Positions 15,568 through 25,443 of a stretch of 64,000 nt of DNA are shown piece by piece. The DNA is from Palsa-504 sp963806335 (GTDB taxonomy: Bacteria; Actinomycetota; Actinomycetes; Streptosporangiales; Streptosporangiaceae): the NCBI GenBank assembly GCA_963806335.1, contig CAWDXO010000012.1, positions 372,001-436,000 on the forward strand. The letters are read 5' to 3'. Every line of letters starts with the position of its first letter. Within the stretch, counting starts at the first letter, position 1. The notes under the pieces were generated by a model that saw only the letters and a program-made list of their open reading frames with translations, did no database searches and was not told the DNA's origin. The position numbers and the translations under genes were made by a program.

Positions 15568-17174
15568 AAGGGCACCTTGTCGCCCGCCGCGGGGGTGCCC
15601 GGCGATGCCTCAGCGGCCTGCAGGATGGCGGTGGCCTGGGCGCGCAGTTCGACGCGGCGGATCTTGCCGGTGGCGGTCGTCGGGTACTCGGTCACGAACA
15701 CGATCCGGCGCGGCCGCTTGAAGGACGGCAGGCCGAGCCGGCAGAACGCGATCAGGGCCTCCTCATCGGCCAGGCACCCGGCATTGAGCTGGACGAACGC
15801 GAACGGCTTCTCCAGGCTGTCGGTGTCGTTCGCGGCGACCACCACCGCCTGGGCCACGTCGGTGTGCGCGAGCAGGCGTGACTCCACATCGGCCGGCGAG
15901 ACCCACATGCCGCTGGCCTTGAGCATGTCGCCGGTGCGGCCGAGGCATGCGTAGTACCCGTCCGCGTCGACGACGTAGGTGTCGCCGGTCCGCAGCCACT
16001 CGCCCTGGAACACCTGGCGCGAGGCGGCGTAGCGGGACCAGTACCCGGTCGCGGCCGAGTCGCCGCGCACGAACAAGGTCCCCGGCGTGCCCGGCGGGAC
16101 CTCCTGCCCGTCGTCGCCGAGCACGCGCAGGTCATAACCGGGCACGGCGACGCCGGTGGTGCCCGGCCGGACGCGGCCCGGCTGGTTCGACAGGAAGATA
16201 TGCAGCATCTCGGTCATGCCGATGCCGTCGAGGATGTCGATGCCGAAGTGCGAAGTCCACCGCTGGTACAGCGCGGCCGGGAGGATCTCGCCGGCCGACG
16301 CGGCCAGCCGCACCCCGGCGAGCGCGTCCGGCGGCAGGCCCGCCCGCAGCATGTTGGCGAAGAACGTCGGCCCGGCGAAGAACAGCGTGGCGCCGAAGTC
16401 GCGGGCCCGCTCGGCGACCACGTCGGCTCGCGACGGGCTGGGCTCGAGTATCGCCGCGGCCCCGACGGACAGCGGGAACAGCACGGAATTTCCCAGCCCG
16501 TAGGCGAAGAACGCCTTGGCCGCGGACAGGCACCGGTCGGCGGGCGTGATGCCGAGCACCTGGGTTCCGTACGTCTCGCACACTACCTGGACCGCCCCGT
16601 GGCGGTGCATCGCGCCCTTGGGCGTACCGGTCGTCCCCGAGGTGTAAAGCCAGAACGCCGGGGAGTCCGCCGTCGTCGGGTAGATCTCATCCGGCGCCTC
16701 GGCTGGCAGCCGGCTGAGCGCGGTCGTCGTCAGGTCGGCGATGGGTGCCGTCTCACCCGTGTCGTCGGTCACCACGGCCATCACCTCGGTCACCCCGGCC
16801 AAGCTCAGCGCGCTGGCGACGACGTCGCGGTAGATGCCGCTCACGGCCACGATCCGGGCGCGGGAATCGGTCAGGATCTCCGCGATGCCGTCGGCCCGCA
16901 GCATGGTCGAGATCGGCACCGGCACAGCGCCGATCCGCATGGCCGCGAGGTAGATGACCACGAACTCCGGCGAGTCCGTCATGACCATGACGACACGCTG
17001 CTCGGGCTGCAGGCCCAGGCCGCGCAGCCCGCGGGCGGCGCGCTTGACGCGCTCGGTGAGCTCGGCGTAGCTGACGTCGCCGGCTACCCCGGTCAGCGCG
17101 AGGCGTTCACCACGGCCTGCCTGGACGTGCCGGTCGAGGAGGTACTCGCTGACGTTGAAGGCGGGGGTCACCAC
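15564..17174 (-). CDS. bclA: Benzoate-CoA ligase
   Basis: This 536-residue acyl-adenylating enzyme activates benzoate to benzoyl-CoA with ATP, the entry step of the aerobic box pathway. The AMP-binding P-loop is YTSGTTGTPKGAMH, the A5 region GIGMTEMLHIFLSN is characteristic of benzoate-CoA ligases (GIGMTEMLHIFLS), and the adenylation lysine is in TTATGKIRR. Ring-substituted benzoates cannot be excluded as substrates. Two GTG codons (17174 and 17171) can start it; the first is listed. It starts 10 bases after the boxB stop and its own stop overlaps the start of a dehydrogenase remnant, so boxC-boxB-ligase form one operon. Confidence 0.9.
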   Translation of the reverse strand: MVTPAFNVSEYLLDRHVQAGRGERLALTGVAGDVSYAELTERVKRAARGLRGLGLQPEQRVVMVMTDSPEFVVIYLAAMRIGAVPVPISTMLRADGIAEILTDSRARIVAVSGIYRDVVASALSLAGVTEVMAVVTDDTGETAPIADLTTTALSRLPAEAPDEIYPTTADSPAFWLYTSGTTGTPKGAMHRHGAVQVVCETYGTQVLGITPADRCLSAAKAFFAYGLGNSVLFPLSVGAAAILEPSPSRADVVAERARDFGATLFFAGPTFFANMLRAGLPPDALAGVRLAASAGEILPAALYQRWTSHFGIDILDGIGMTEMLHIFLSNQPGRVRPGTTGVAVPGYDLRVLGDDGQEVPPGTPGTLFVRGDSAATGYWSRYAASRQVFQGEWLRTGDTYVVDADGYYACLGRTGDMLKASGMWVSPADVESRLLAHTDVAQAVVVAANDTDSLEKPFAFVQLNAGCLADEEALIAFCRLGLPSFKRPRRIVFVTEYPTTATGKIRRVELRAQATAILQAAEASPGTPAAGDKVPL

Positions 17175-17184
17175 GCACCCCAGC

Positions 17185-18621
<1,437 letters not shown>

Positions 18622-18627
18622 GGGCTC

Positions 18628-20424
18628 TCAGACTCGCTTCCGGTCGAAGGCGGCGCGCTGGCCAGTGCCGAACCGGCGCAGCGCGCCGTCGGGCCCGGAC
18701 GCGTTGGGCCGGTTGAAGATCCAGTTCTGCCAGGCGGACAGGCGGCCGAAGATCTTGGTCTCCATGGTTTCCGGCCCGGCGAACCGGTAGTTCGCTTCCA
18801 GGCCGGTGAGCGCGTCGGGGCTGAAGCTGGCCCGCTCCTCGATCGCGATCCGGATTTCGTCATCCCAGTCGATGTCGTCCGGCGCGAACGTGACGAGGCC
18901 GAGATCGGCCGCGTCTTCGGCCTCCAGCGCGGCGCCCAGGCGCTTCCCGGCTGCCTCGGCGCCGGCTTCGTCGCCCCAGAAGCGGGTCTGCAGGCGGGTC
19001 AGCCCGTTGCTCATCGTCAGCGGCCCGAAGTTGACATCCCCGAGGGTGATCGCCGCGGGATCGCCTGTGTCTGGATCGCCTGTGTCTGGATCGCCTGTGT
19101 CTGGATCGCCTGTGTCTGGATCGCCTGTGTCTGGATCGCCTGTGTCTGGATCGGCAGCCTCGAACACCCCGGCCAGCTGGAACGACCGGTCGGCGGCCAG
19201 CGCGAGCTCGAGCAGCGACCCGGCAAAGCAGCTGCCGGGCTCGATCACCGCGAGCAGGCTGCGGCTGGTGACGTCCAGCCGCCGGAGCGTGCGCTTGAGG
19301 TACTGCAGCACCTCGTTGGCGAACCAGTCGTCTTTGCTGCTCACGAGAAGATCGTCGTAGGCGAGGACCCGAGCCGCGTCGCCCTCGGTGCGGAAGACCC
19401 AGGTGCCAAGCTCGGGCTCGTTGGTACGCAGGTCAAGGATGAGGTCGTCGAGCTCGCGTGTCACCGCCAACGGCCAGAACCCGGCGCCCTGCTTGGTGGC
19501 CCCGGCGATATCGGCGGGCGGGTCGTCCTGCGGGCCGCGGACCGTGATGTCGACGCTGCCCGTGTCCCGGCGGAGCCACGCGGAAACGTGCTGGTAGCTG
19601 ATCGCGTCGTCGTCGCGCGTCTTGCCGAGCGGAGTGAGCGGCACGCCGTGCGCCTCCGCCGGACGCCCCGAGCGCATGGCCAGCTCGGCGGCGCGCTCGG
19701 CGACGGCCTGCTCCCACCGGGGCCGCGGCACGGCCTCGTCGACCAGGCGCCACTGCACGGCCTTCTTGCCCCCGATGCCCTCCGGCCGGGTGGAGAAGTA
19801 GTCGGCCAGATCCCGCCGCACATGCCGTTTGTCCGCCACCCGGGTCAGCCCGCCGGTCCCCGGCAGCACGCCGAGCAGCGGCAGCTCGGGCAGCGACACC
19901 GCCGAGGACCGGTCGTCGACCAGCATGATGTGCTCGCAGGCCAGGGCCAGCTCGTACCCGCCGCCCGAGGCGGTGCCGTTGACCGCCGCGAGGTAAGTCT
20001 GGCCGGAGTGGGCGGTGGCGTCCTCGATGCCGTTCCTGGTCTCGTTGGTGAACTTGCAGAAGTTCACCTTCCAGCCGTGCGCGGAGGCGGCGAGCATCCG
20101 GATATTCGCGCCGGCGCAGAAGATCTTCGGCTTACCGCTGGTGATCACGACCGTGCGCACGTCCGGGTGCTCGAAGCGGAGCCGCTGCACCGCGTCGTAC
20201 AGCTCGATATCCACGCCGAGGTCATAGGAGTTGAGCTTCAGCTCGTAGCCAGGGACCAGGCCGCCGTGTTCGTCGACGTCCATGAGCACGGTGGCCACCG
20301 GGCCGTTATAAGACACCCGCCAGTGCCGGTAGCGGTCGGGGCTGACCTGGAACTCGACCCGCCCGGGAGCACCCCCCGCGGCGGCATCACCTGGCGTGTC
20401 CTGTTGAGCGGCCAGAGCTGTCAT
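18628..20424 (-). CDS. boxC: 2,3-epoxybenzoyl-CoA dihydrolase BoxC with tandem-repeat insertion
   Basis: BoxC opens the ring of 2,3-epoxybenzoyl-CoA hydrolytically, yielding 3,4-dehydroadipyl-CoA semialdehyde and formate. The protein has two crotonase-type halves: the first includes VVITSGKPKIFCAGANI and ACEHIMLVDDRSSAVSLPEL, and the second ends with FGRLSAWQNWIFNRPNA, typical of BoxC. At 598 residues it is longer than the usual ~555; roughly 30 of the extra residues are six copies of DPDTG encoded by a 15-bp tandem repeat (19058-19147). The ATG at 20424 is preceded by GGGAGGAAT. It is the first gene of the box operon, under a promoter facing paaX. Confidence 0.92.
   Translation of the reverse strand: MTALAAQQDTPGDAAAGGAPGRVEFQVSPDRYRHWRVSYNGPVATVLMDVDEHGGLVPGYELKLNSYDLGVDIELYDAVQRLRFEHPDVRTVVITSGKPKIFCAGANIRMLAASAHGWKVNFCKFTNETRNGIEDATAHSGQTYLAAVNGTASGGGYELALACEHIMLVDDRSSAVSLPELPLLGVLPGTGGLTRVADKRHVRRDLADYFSTRPEGIGGKKAVQWRLVDEAVPRPRWEQAVAERAAELAMRSGRPAEAHGVPLTPLGKTRDDDAISYQHVSAWLRRDTGSVDITVRGPQDDPPADIAGATKQGAGFWPLAVTRELDDLILDLRTNEPELGTWVFRTEGDAARVLAYDDLLVSSKDDWFANEVLQYLKRTLRRLDVTSRSLLAVIEPGSCFAGSLLELALAADRSFQLAGVFEAADPDTGDPDTGDPDTGDPDTGDPDTGDPDTGDPAAITLGDVNFGPLTMSNGLTRLQTRFWGDEAGAEAAGKRLGAALEAEDAADLGLVTFAPDDIDWDDEIRIAIEERASFSPDALTGLEANYRFAGPETMETKIFGRLSAWQNWIFNRPNASGPDGALRRFGTGQRAAFDRKRV
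19058..19147 (-). repeat. In-frame 15-bp minisatellite inside boxC (6 units)
   Basis: The 15-base unit GGATCGCCTGTGTCT occurs six times without a mismatch, followed by a partial seventh. Because the unit is a multiple of three, it adds DPDTG repeats without breaking the frame. It sits between FEAA and AAITLG, in the second crotonase half of BoxC. Confidence 0.95.
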
Positions 20425-20486
20425 GACAGATTCCTCCCGCGTAAGCCCACGTGCGGCGGTCCGGCAGGCTGGGGCCGGTACCTCTT

Positions 20487-20527
20487 ACTCTACAAAATTT
20501 GAGTTATACGTCAAGACTTCGTAGTAT
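20487..20527. promoter_or_regulatory. Overlapping divergent promoters of boxC and paaX with operator
   Basis: On the plus strand TTGAGT (20499-20504), 17 bases, TAGTAT (20522-20527) faces paaX. On the minus strand TTGACG (20514-20509), 16 bases, TAGAGT (20492-20487) faces boxC. The two -35 boxes form the inverted repeat TTGA-N8-TCAA, a likely PaaX operator, so regulator binding would block both promoters. Confidence 0.65.
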
Positions 20528-20586
20528 TTTGCTGTCCCGGTTATCCGCGACCGAGATAGTTGGTCACCCGCGACCGCGAGGAACCC

Positions 20587-21441
20587 ATGACCGAGCCGGA
20601 AATGACCCAGCCGAACGTGGCCGCGCCGACGATGGCGCGCCGTCACGCCGCCGGCGCGGAAAGCGCTCGCGGTGTGCTGTTCACCATGCTCGGCGAGCTG
20701 GTGCTGCCGACCGGCGGTGAGGCCTGGACCTCGGCTTTCATCGACGTGTTCGGCCGGCTGGGCGTCGAGGAGAAGGCCGCCAGACAGGCCCTGATGCGCA
20801 CCGCGGCCGATAACTGGCTCAGTTCCGAGCGGGTCGGCCGCCGCACTGTCTGGCGCCTCACGCCGGCTGCCGAGCGACTGCTGCGGGACGGCACGGAGCG
20901 CATCTTCGGCTTCGCCGCGGTGGCGGAGGACTGGGACGGCCGCTGGACGATCGTCATAGCGCGCACACCGGAGACCGAACGCGCCGCCCGGCACATGATC
21001 AGGACGCGGTTGCGCTGGGCCGGGTTCGGCCACGTCTTGCCCGGAGTCTGGATAAGCCCGCGCCGCGACCGCGGTGCCGAGGTCCGCCGGATACTCGCCG
21101 ACGCCCGGCTGCCGGACGGCTACCTGTTCGCGGCCGAGTACGAGGACGGCAGCTCGCTGGCGGCGATGGTCGGTCATGCCTGGAATCTTGACGACCTGGC
21201 CCGCGGGTACGACGACTTCCTCCAGGCCTTCAGCGAGCCGGCCAGCCCCGACCCGCTGGCGCGGGTCATCGAGCTGGTGCATGCCTGGCGCCGGTTCCCG
21301 TGGATCGACCCGGGCCTGCCGGCGCAGTTCCTGCCCGAGCCATGGAGCGGCACCGCGGCCGCGAAGCTGTTCGCGCGGCTGCACGGGGAATGGGCGGATG
21401 AGGCGATCGCCGAGTGGAAACAGCTGCTGACCAGAACCTGA
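20587..21441 (+). CDS. paaX: PaaX-family transcriptional regulator
   Basis: The 284-residue protein has a PaaX N-terminal winged HTH (ARGVLFTMLGELVLP, then FGRLGVEEKAARQALMR), the central domain with WTIVIARTPETERAARH and a PaaX-like C-terminal domain. PaaX repressors sense aryl-CoA intermediates, classically phenylacetyl-CoA; here the divergent box operon suggests benzoyl-CoA (inference). ATG 20587 follows GAGGAACC; an upstream in-frame TTG at 20560 is less likely. It shares a 162-base intergenic region with boxC containing two overlapping promoters. Confidence 0.85.
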   Translation: MTEPEMTQPNVAAPTMARRHAAGAESARGVLFTMLGELVLPTGGEAWTSAFIDVFGRLGVEEKAARQALMRTAADNWLSSERVGRRTVWRLTPAAERLLRDGTERIFGFAAVAEDWDGRWTIVIARTPETERAARHMIRTRLRWAGFGHVLPGVWISPRRDRGAEVRRILADARLPDGYLFAAEYEDGSSLAAMVGHAWNLDDLARGYDDFLQAFSEPASPDPLARVIELVHAWRRFPWIDPGLPAQFLPEPWSGTAAAKLFARLHGEWADEAIAEWKQLLTRT

Positions 21442-21450
21442 CGCCTAGGT

Positions 21451-21620
21451 AAGCCTGAGGTCAGGCGCGCCAGAGCCCGCACGTTCCGCATCGCATTCGC
21501 GTCGCCGTCGTTGTTGAAGTACGCGAACACGTCCAGGCCCGCCGCGTCCCATTCCCTGATCCGGTCCGCCCACCACGTCAGGTCGGCGTCGCTGTAGGAG
21601 CCCGCCAATATGCACCCCAC
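21451..21620 (-). pseudogene. Remnant of a DUF72 gene (C-terminal part)
   Basis: On the minus strand the frame reads ADLTWWADRIREWDAAGLDV then FAYFNNDGDANAMRNVRALA, matching the C-terminal end of DUF72/YecE-like proteins. Everything upstream is missing; the frame opens only at a chance ATG (21620) and then runs on antisense to paaX. With no start region or N-terminal TIM barrel it is a decayed fragment. Confidence 0.6.
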
Positions 21621-21692
21621 AGCGACAGCGAGCGAAGATAGCCTAGCGGGCAGATATCCGACGGCCAGCGGCCCAAAGCGAAGGGATCATCG

Positions 21693-21911
21693 ATGCCAGA
21701 CAGCATCTATTCAGTCAGCGAGATCGTCGGCTCCTCCACCGAGAGCATAGACGACGCTATCCGAGGGGCCGTCGGCCGTGCCTCAAGCACCCTGCACAAC
21801 CTGGACTGGTTCGAGGTCACCGGCATCCGCGGCCGCATCGAGGACGAAGGGCGCTGCCAGTTCCAGGTCACGGTGAAGGTCGGTTTCCGGCTTGACGACA
21901 AGCCGGCCTGA
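21693..21911 (+). CDS. Dodecin family protein
   Basis: A 72-residue protein with the complete dodecin pattern: YSVSEIVGSSTESIDDAIRG for the first strand and helix, LHNLDWFEVTGIRGRIEDEG with the conserved Trp that stacks on the flavin isoalloxazine or CoA-related ligand, and FQVTVKVGFRLD as the last strand. Dodecins assemble into hollow dodecamers that store flavin or CoA. ATG 21693 is preceded by GCGAAGGGA. It stands alone between a DUF72 remnant and a zinc-ribbon protein. Confidence 0.9.
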   Translation: MPDSIYSVSEIVGSSTESIDDAIRGAVGRASSTLHNLDWFEVTGIRGRIEDEGRCQFQVTVKVGFRLDDKPA

Positions 21912-22067
21912 CCGGCCCGGCTCCACCGGAGAGACGCGTGAGTCACCGAGTCGGACCAGCCTGGGAACATCACCAGACGGCGCGACGTTTTACTAAATTG
22001 CGTTCGAGCGCGAATCAGATGCTCGCGAGAGCGCCGTTATACGTGTGTCTGGACGGAAGAAGGAGAA

Positions 22068-22562
22068 ATGGCGCACTGCATCACGTGCGGGAGCGAGCTG
22101 CATCCCGACCGCGCCAAGAAATACAACTACTGCATGGCGCCTGAGTGTCAGGAGAAAAACCTCAAGGGCCTGACCATGGTGGCCGTCGGGGTGAACAAGG
22201 CGGCCGAGCAGTACCTGATACTCGATGATCAAACCCGGGACGAACTGGCCAGTGGCCAGCACCACGATCAGCGCCGAGGTTCCTTCGGCACCTCGGTGCC
22301 GTCCTCAAGTCCCGTCGCTGCACCGGTCCCGGCGCGCGGCCGGGCGAGCGGCGCTCAGCCCGCTGGCCGGCCGCGACCGTCCCAGCGGCGCCCGGCCGCA
22401 CGCGAAGGGGCGGCCCTGCCGGGAACCAAGTCGCAGCAGAAGCTCGCGCTTCTGTATAACGAGCAGGGACTGCGGCCGGACGAGATAGCCAGGAAACTCG
22501 GCTTGAGCACCTACGCCGTGACCCAGATCATCCTCGGTGCGAGGAACCGGTCTAAGACCTGA
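22068..22562 (+). CDS. Zinc-ribbon / HTH protein of unknown function
   Basis: A 164-residue protein with three visible parts. Residues 4-24 have a four-cysteine pattern (CITCGSELHPDR, then CMAPEC), likely a zinc ribbon. The middle is a Pro/Ala/Arg-rich disordered linker. The C-terminal ~35 residues (LALLYNEQGLRPDEIARKLG, then LSTYAVTQIILGA) look like a helix-turn-helix of the sigma-region-4/resolvase type. I do not recognise the family; a small DNA- or RNA-binding regulator is a reasonable guess. The start is firm: AAGAAGGAG lies five bases before ATG 22068. Unlike its neighbours, the upstream region (21990-22060) is AT-richer and may hold its promoter. Confidence 0.7.
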   Translation: MAHCITCGSELHPDRAKKYNYCMAPECQEKNLKGLTMVAVGVNKAAEQYLILDDQTRDELASGQHHDQRRGSFGTSVPSSSPVAAPVPARGRASGAQPAGRPRPSQRRPAAREGAALPGTKSQQKLALLYNEQGLRPDEIARKLGLSTYAVTQIILGARNRSKT

Positions 22563-22596
22563 CGGTAGCGGTGATGGTGCGGAGGATCTCGCGGGG

Positions 22597-23955
22597 TTAC
22601 GCGCCGGGCAGGGTGAGCGTCACCTGGGTGCCGTGTCCTGGCTCGCTGCTGGCCGTCAGCCGGCCTCCGTGGGCCTGGGCCAGCTCGGCGGCGACCGCCA
22701 GGCCGATGCCGCTGCCGGAGATCTGCGTCGCCTGCTGGCCGCGCCAGAACCGGTCGAAGATGCGCGGCAGGTCGCCGGCGGGGATACCGATGCCGGTGTC
22801 GCTGACCTGGAGTACCGCCTCCGCGCCGGACGGCTCGGTGCGGACGGTGACGTGGCCGCCGGCCGGGGTGAACTTCAGTGCGTTGGTGAGCAGGTTCGTG
22901 ATCACCTGGTGCAGCCAGTGCGGGTCGGCGAGAACCGGGCTCGCGGCCAGCCGGCGGTCCAGCGTGATGCCGGCCGCCTCGAATCTGCGGGCCAGACTGT
23001 CGGCGGCGCCTGCGGCGAGGTCGGCCAGGTCGCAGCGGCTCCGCGCCAGGTTTAGCGCGGCGGCATCGGCGGCCGCCAGCGTCTGCAGGTCCCCGACCAT
23101 GCGGGCCAGCCGCAAGACCTCGTCGCGCAGCGAGCCAAGCTCGGCCGGGGTGGGTTCGGCCACGCCGTCGAGCAGCGCCTCGTGGCCCGCCTGCAGGATC
23201 GCGATCGGGGTACGCAGCTCGTGCGCGACGTCGGCGACGAGGTTACGGCGGATCTGCTCCTGCCGGTCGAGGGTGCTGGCCATCTGGTCGAAGGCGCCCG
23301 CCAGCTCGCCCAGCTCCCCGGCCGCACGGATCTCGCCCACCCGGGCGGCGCGATCCCCGGCCGCCATGGCCCGGGTCGCCGCGATCAGCCGGGTGACCGG
23401 ACGGGTGATCCGTCGCGCCACGGCGAGCCCGGTGAGCAGCGCCAGCAGGGCCGCGAGGCCGGCGGCTCCGGCGATGGCCCGTAGCAGCGCGGTCTTCAGG
23501 ACGCCGTCGGCGGCGTTGAGGCCCGAACCGGTGGACCGGACCACAGCCGTGCCCACGGGCTGGCCGCGGGCCACGATCGGGGCGCCCGACTGCGGACCTT
23601 TCGCGGTACCGAAGGCGGGCGAGACCGCGATGACGTGTCCGGCCAGATCGCGTATCTGGACGGCCTCGCCGGTCTTCGCAGCCGGGTCAAGGACCGGTGA
23701 GAGGTCGGCGGATGACCAGGTGTTGTTCCGTTCCCATGCTGCCCCGGCGGCCACCGCGAACGCGCTGGCCAGCTCGGCGCGCTGCTGGCTGGCCAAGGTG
23801 GAGACGTCCGCGGCGGCGAAGACCGCGGTGAGCCCGGCGAGTAGCGCGACCGCGGCCAGCGCGACGGCGAGGAATGCCAGCGCCAGCCGGAGGCCGAGCG
23901 TGCTGCCGCGGCCCGGCGGGGCCGCCGGACGCGGCGCGGCGGCGGGATCAGTCAT
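22597..23955 (-). CDS. Sensor histidine kinase (HisKA class)
   Basis: The 452-residue membrane kinase has a first membrane helix at residues ~20-50, an extracytoplasmic sensor loop, a second helix at ~155-180, a HAMP linker (ARRITRPVTRLIAATRAMAA), the phospho-acceptor H-box DVAHELRTPIAIL, the N-box ITNLLTNALKFTP and G-boxes DTGIGIP and GSGIGLAVAAEL. All catalytic motifs are intact. The signal is unknown. It overlaps the 3' end of the OmpR-type regulator gene by 8 bases and forms its cognate pair. Confidence 0.92.
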   Translation of the reverse strand: MTDPAAAPRPAAPPGRGSTLGLRLALAFLAVALAAVALLAGLTAVFAAADVSTLASQQRAELASAFAVAAGAAWERNNTWSSADLSPVLDPAAKTGEAVQIRDLAGHVIAVSPAFGTAKGPQSGAPIVARGQPVGTAVVRSTGSGLNAADGVLKTALLRAIAGAAGLAALLALLTGLAVARRITRPVTRLIAATRAMAAGDRAARVGEIRAAGELGELAGAFDQMASTLDRQEQIRRNLVADVAHELRTPIAILQAGHEALLDGVAEPTPAELGSLRDEVLRLARMVGDLQTLAAADAAALNLARSRCDLADLAAGAADSLARRFEAAGITLDRRLAASPVLADPHWLHQVITNLLTNALKFTPAGGHVTVRTEPSGAEAVLQVSDTGIGIPAGDLPRIFDRFWRGQQATQISGSGIGLAVAAELAQAHGGRLTASSEPGHGTQVTLTLPGA

Positions 23956-24643
23956 CGCGGCCCAGGCCGAGCCGGTAGCCGCCGCCGAGGACGGTCTGGA
24001 CGATCAGGGGATGGCCCGGGTCAACCTCGACCTTGCGCCGCAAGTTCTTCACGTGCGAGTCGACGGTGCGCTCATAGCCTTCGAACTCATACCCCCGCAC
24101 CCGGTTGATCAGCTCGAACCTTGAGTACACCCGGCCCGGGACGGTAGCCAGCGCGACCAGGACGCCCCACTCGGTGGGGGTGAGTGCGACGGCCGCGCCG
24201 CGCACCATCGCCAGCCGCTGCGGCTCGTCAATGACCAGTTCGCCCCCGCCGTAGCTGGTGACCCCGTGGGCGGCAGGCGGCCCGCCACGGCGGAGGATCG
24301 CCTGGACCCGCAAGACCAGTTCCCGCGGGCTGAACGGTTTCGTCACGTAGTCGTCAGCGCCGAGCTCGAGCCCGCGGATCCGGTCTTCCTCCGCGCTCTT
24401 GGCCGTCAGCATCAGGATCGGCGTGGTCGACGTGGCCCTGAGCTCGCGGGCCACCGTCTCGCCGGACACGTCCGGCAATCCCAGATCGAGGACCACCAGA
24501 TCCGGTGCGGCCTCGGTGACCATGGTGATCGCCTCGGCGCCCGAGCCGGTCGACAGCACGGTGAACCCGGCGCGCTCCAGGTAGGACCGGACCAGGTCGC
24601 GCAGCTTGCGCTCGTCCTCGACCACCAGCACCGTCGCCGTCAT
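23948..24643 (-). CDS. OmpR/PhoB-family response regulator
   Basis: A 231-residue regulator with a receiver domain (acidic E9/D10, phospho-Asp53 in VVLDLGLPD, Lys in YVTKPFSPREL) and a C-terminal winged helix (TPTEWGVLVALATVPGRVYS, ending GYEFEGYERTVDSHVKNLRR). Phosphorylation by the overlapping downstream kinase would promote DNA binding. The target genes are unknown; the neighbouring plus-strand DksA/DedA operon is only a candidate. Confidence 0.93.
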   Translation of the reverse strand: MTATVLVVEDERKLRDLVRSYLERAGFTVLSTGSGAEAITMVTEAAPDLVVLDLGLPDVSGETVARELRATSTTPILMLTAKSAEEDRIRGLELGADDYVTKPFSPRELVLRVQAILRRGGPPAAHGVTSYGGGELVIDEPQRLAMVRGAAVALTPTEWGVLVALATVPGRVYSRFELINRVRGYEFEGYERTVDSHVKNLRRKVEVDPGHPLIVQTVLGGGYRLGLGRDD

Positions 24644-24862
24644 CCTCGCTCACCCCGCCTTTCCGTCTGCTCCGCCGCCGGACCGTCCGGTACAACCCGG
24701 CATGCCCGGACGTTTCCATGATCCTCATCCTGGCCCGGCGCGCTACCGCCCAAGCCCGGCTCGCCGGCCGCCTCCACACCGTCACCATGTCAGCTTCACC
24801 AGGCCCGCATGACCACCGGGTGCACTGATCGTGACAGCACCGGAAGACGGGGGGCGACGCGG

Positions 24863-25060
24863 ATGAGCGGATCTGACCTGATCGTGCTGACCCCGTGGAT
24901 CGCCTTCGCGGTAGGACTGGCCGCCATCGGCCTTCTCTTGCTCCGCTCACGTCGCGCGTCCGGGTCGTGGTCCGGTCCGGCGGACTGGGACCCTGCGAGC
25001 CGGCCTAACCCACAGGAACCGAGATGTCCCGAGAAGAACGCGGAAGCCAGACCACAATGA
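24863..25060 (+). CDS. Small single-pass membrane protein
   Basis: A 65-residue protein starting MSGSDLIVLTPWIAFAVGLA with one hydrophobic helix (residues ~6-27) followed by a basic RSRRASGSW segment and a polar, Pro-rich tail, so the C-terminus should face the cytoplasm. No family is recognised. An upstream in-frame ATG at 24809 would add an unlikely Thr/Arg/Cys-rich leader. Its end overlaps the DksA-like gene, and its stop forms an ATGA with that gene's second possible start at 25057, so the two are probably cotranslated. Confidence 0.5.
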   Translation: MSGSDLIVLTPWIAFAVGLAAIGLLLLRSRRASGSWSGPADWDPASRPNPQEPRCPEKNAEARPQ

Positions 25061-25443
25061 CCGGGAAACCGGCCGCCGGAACTCGCGGGCCGCGCTGGCG
25101 GGCGCTGCTCGAGGCGCGGTGGCAGGCGCGCGTGCGGGAGGTCACCGAACTGTCGCTGGCCTACCACGTGGCGGCCGCGGCCGCGCCGGGCGGCACCGGT
25201 GACGGGGAGGGATACCCGGAGATACAGGCCTTGATCCGCCGCACGGTCGCGGCGCGCAGAAAGCTGGCGGATCTCGAGGAAGCCCTCGGCCGCCTCGCGG
25301 CGGGCCGCTTCGGATCCTGCGAGGAGTGCGGATCCGCGATCCCGGCCGTGCTGCTCACGGCCATGCCCGAGGCCAGGTACTGCCCGCGCTGTGACGCGGA
25401 GCCGGTCCGGGTGCGGGTTGCGGCGGGACGTCTGCCGGGATGA
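25024..25443 (+). CDS. DksA/TraR-type zinc-finger protein
   Basis: A 139-residue protein with a helical region (LIRRTVAARRKLADLEEALG) ending in the DksA/TraR signature: GRFGSCEECGSAIP with the second cysteine pair in ARYCPRC. Such proteins bind the RNA polymerase secondary channel or act as small zinc proteins; the DksA coiled-coil tip acidic pair is not obvious, so polymerase action is uncertain. ATG 25024 has AGGA six bases upstream; ATG 25057 is a coupled alternative. Its stop overlaps the next small frame by ATGA. Confidence 0.8.
   Translation: MSREERGSQTTMTGKPAAGTRGPRWRALLEARWQARVREVTELSLAYHVAAAAAPGGTGDGEGYPEIQALIRRTVAARRKLADLEEALGRLAAGRFGSCEECGSAIPAVLLTAMPEARYCPRCDAEPVRVRVAAGRLPG

Noticed and set aside
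19058..19147. Repeats resembling a small CRISPR array
   Set aside because: The units are directly adjacent without spacers, 15 bp long, and continue the boxC frame.
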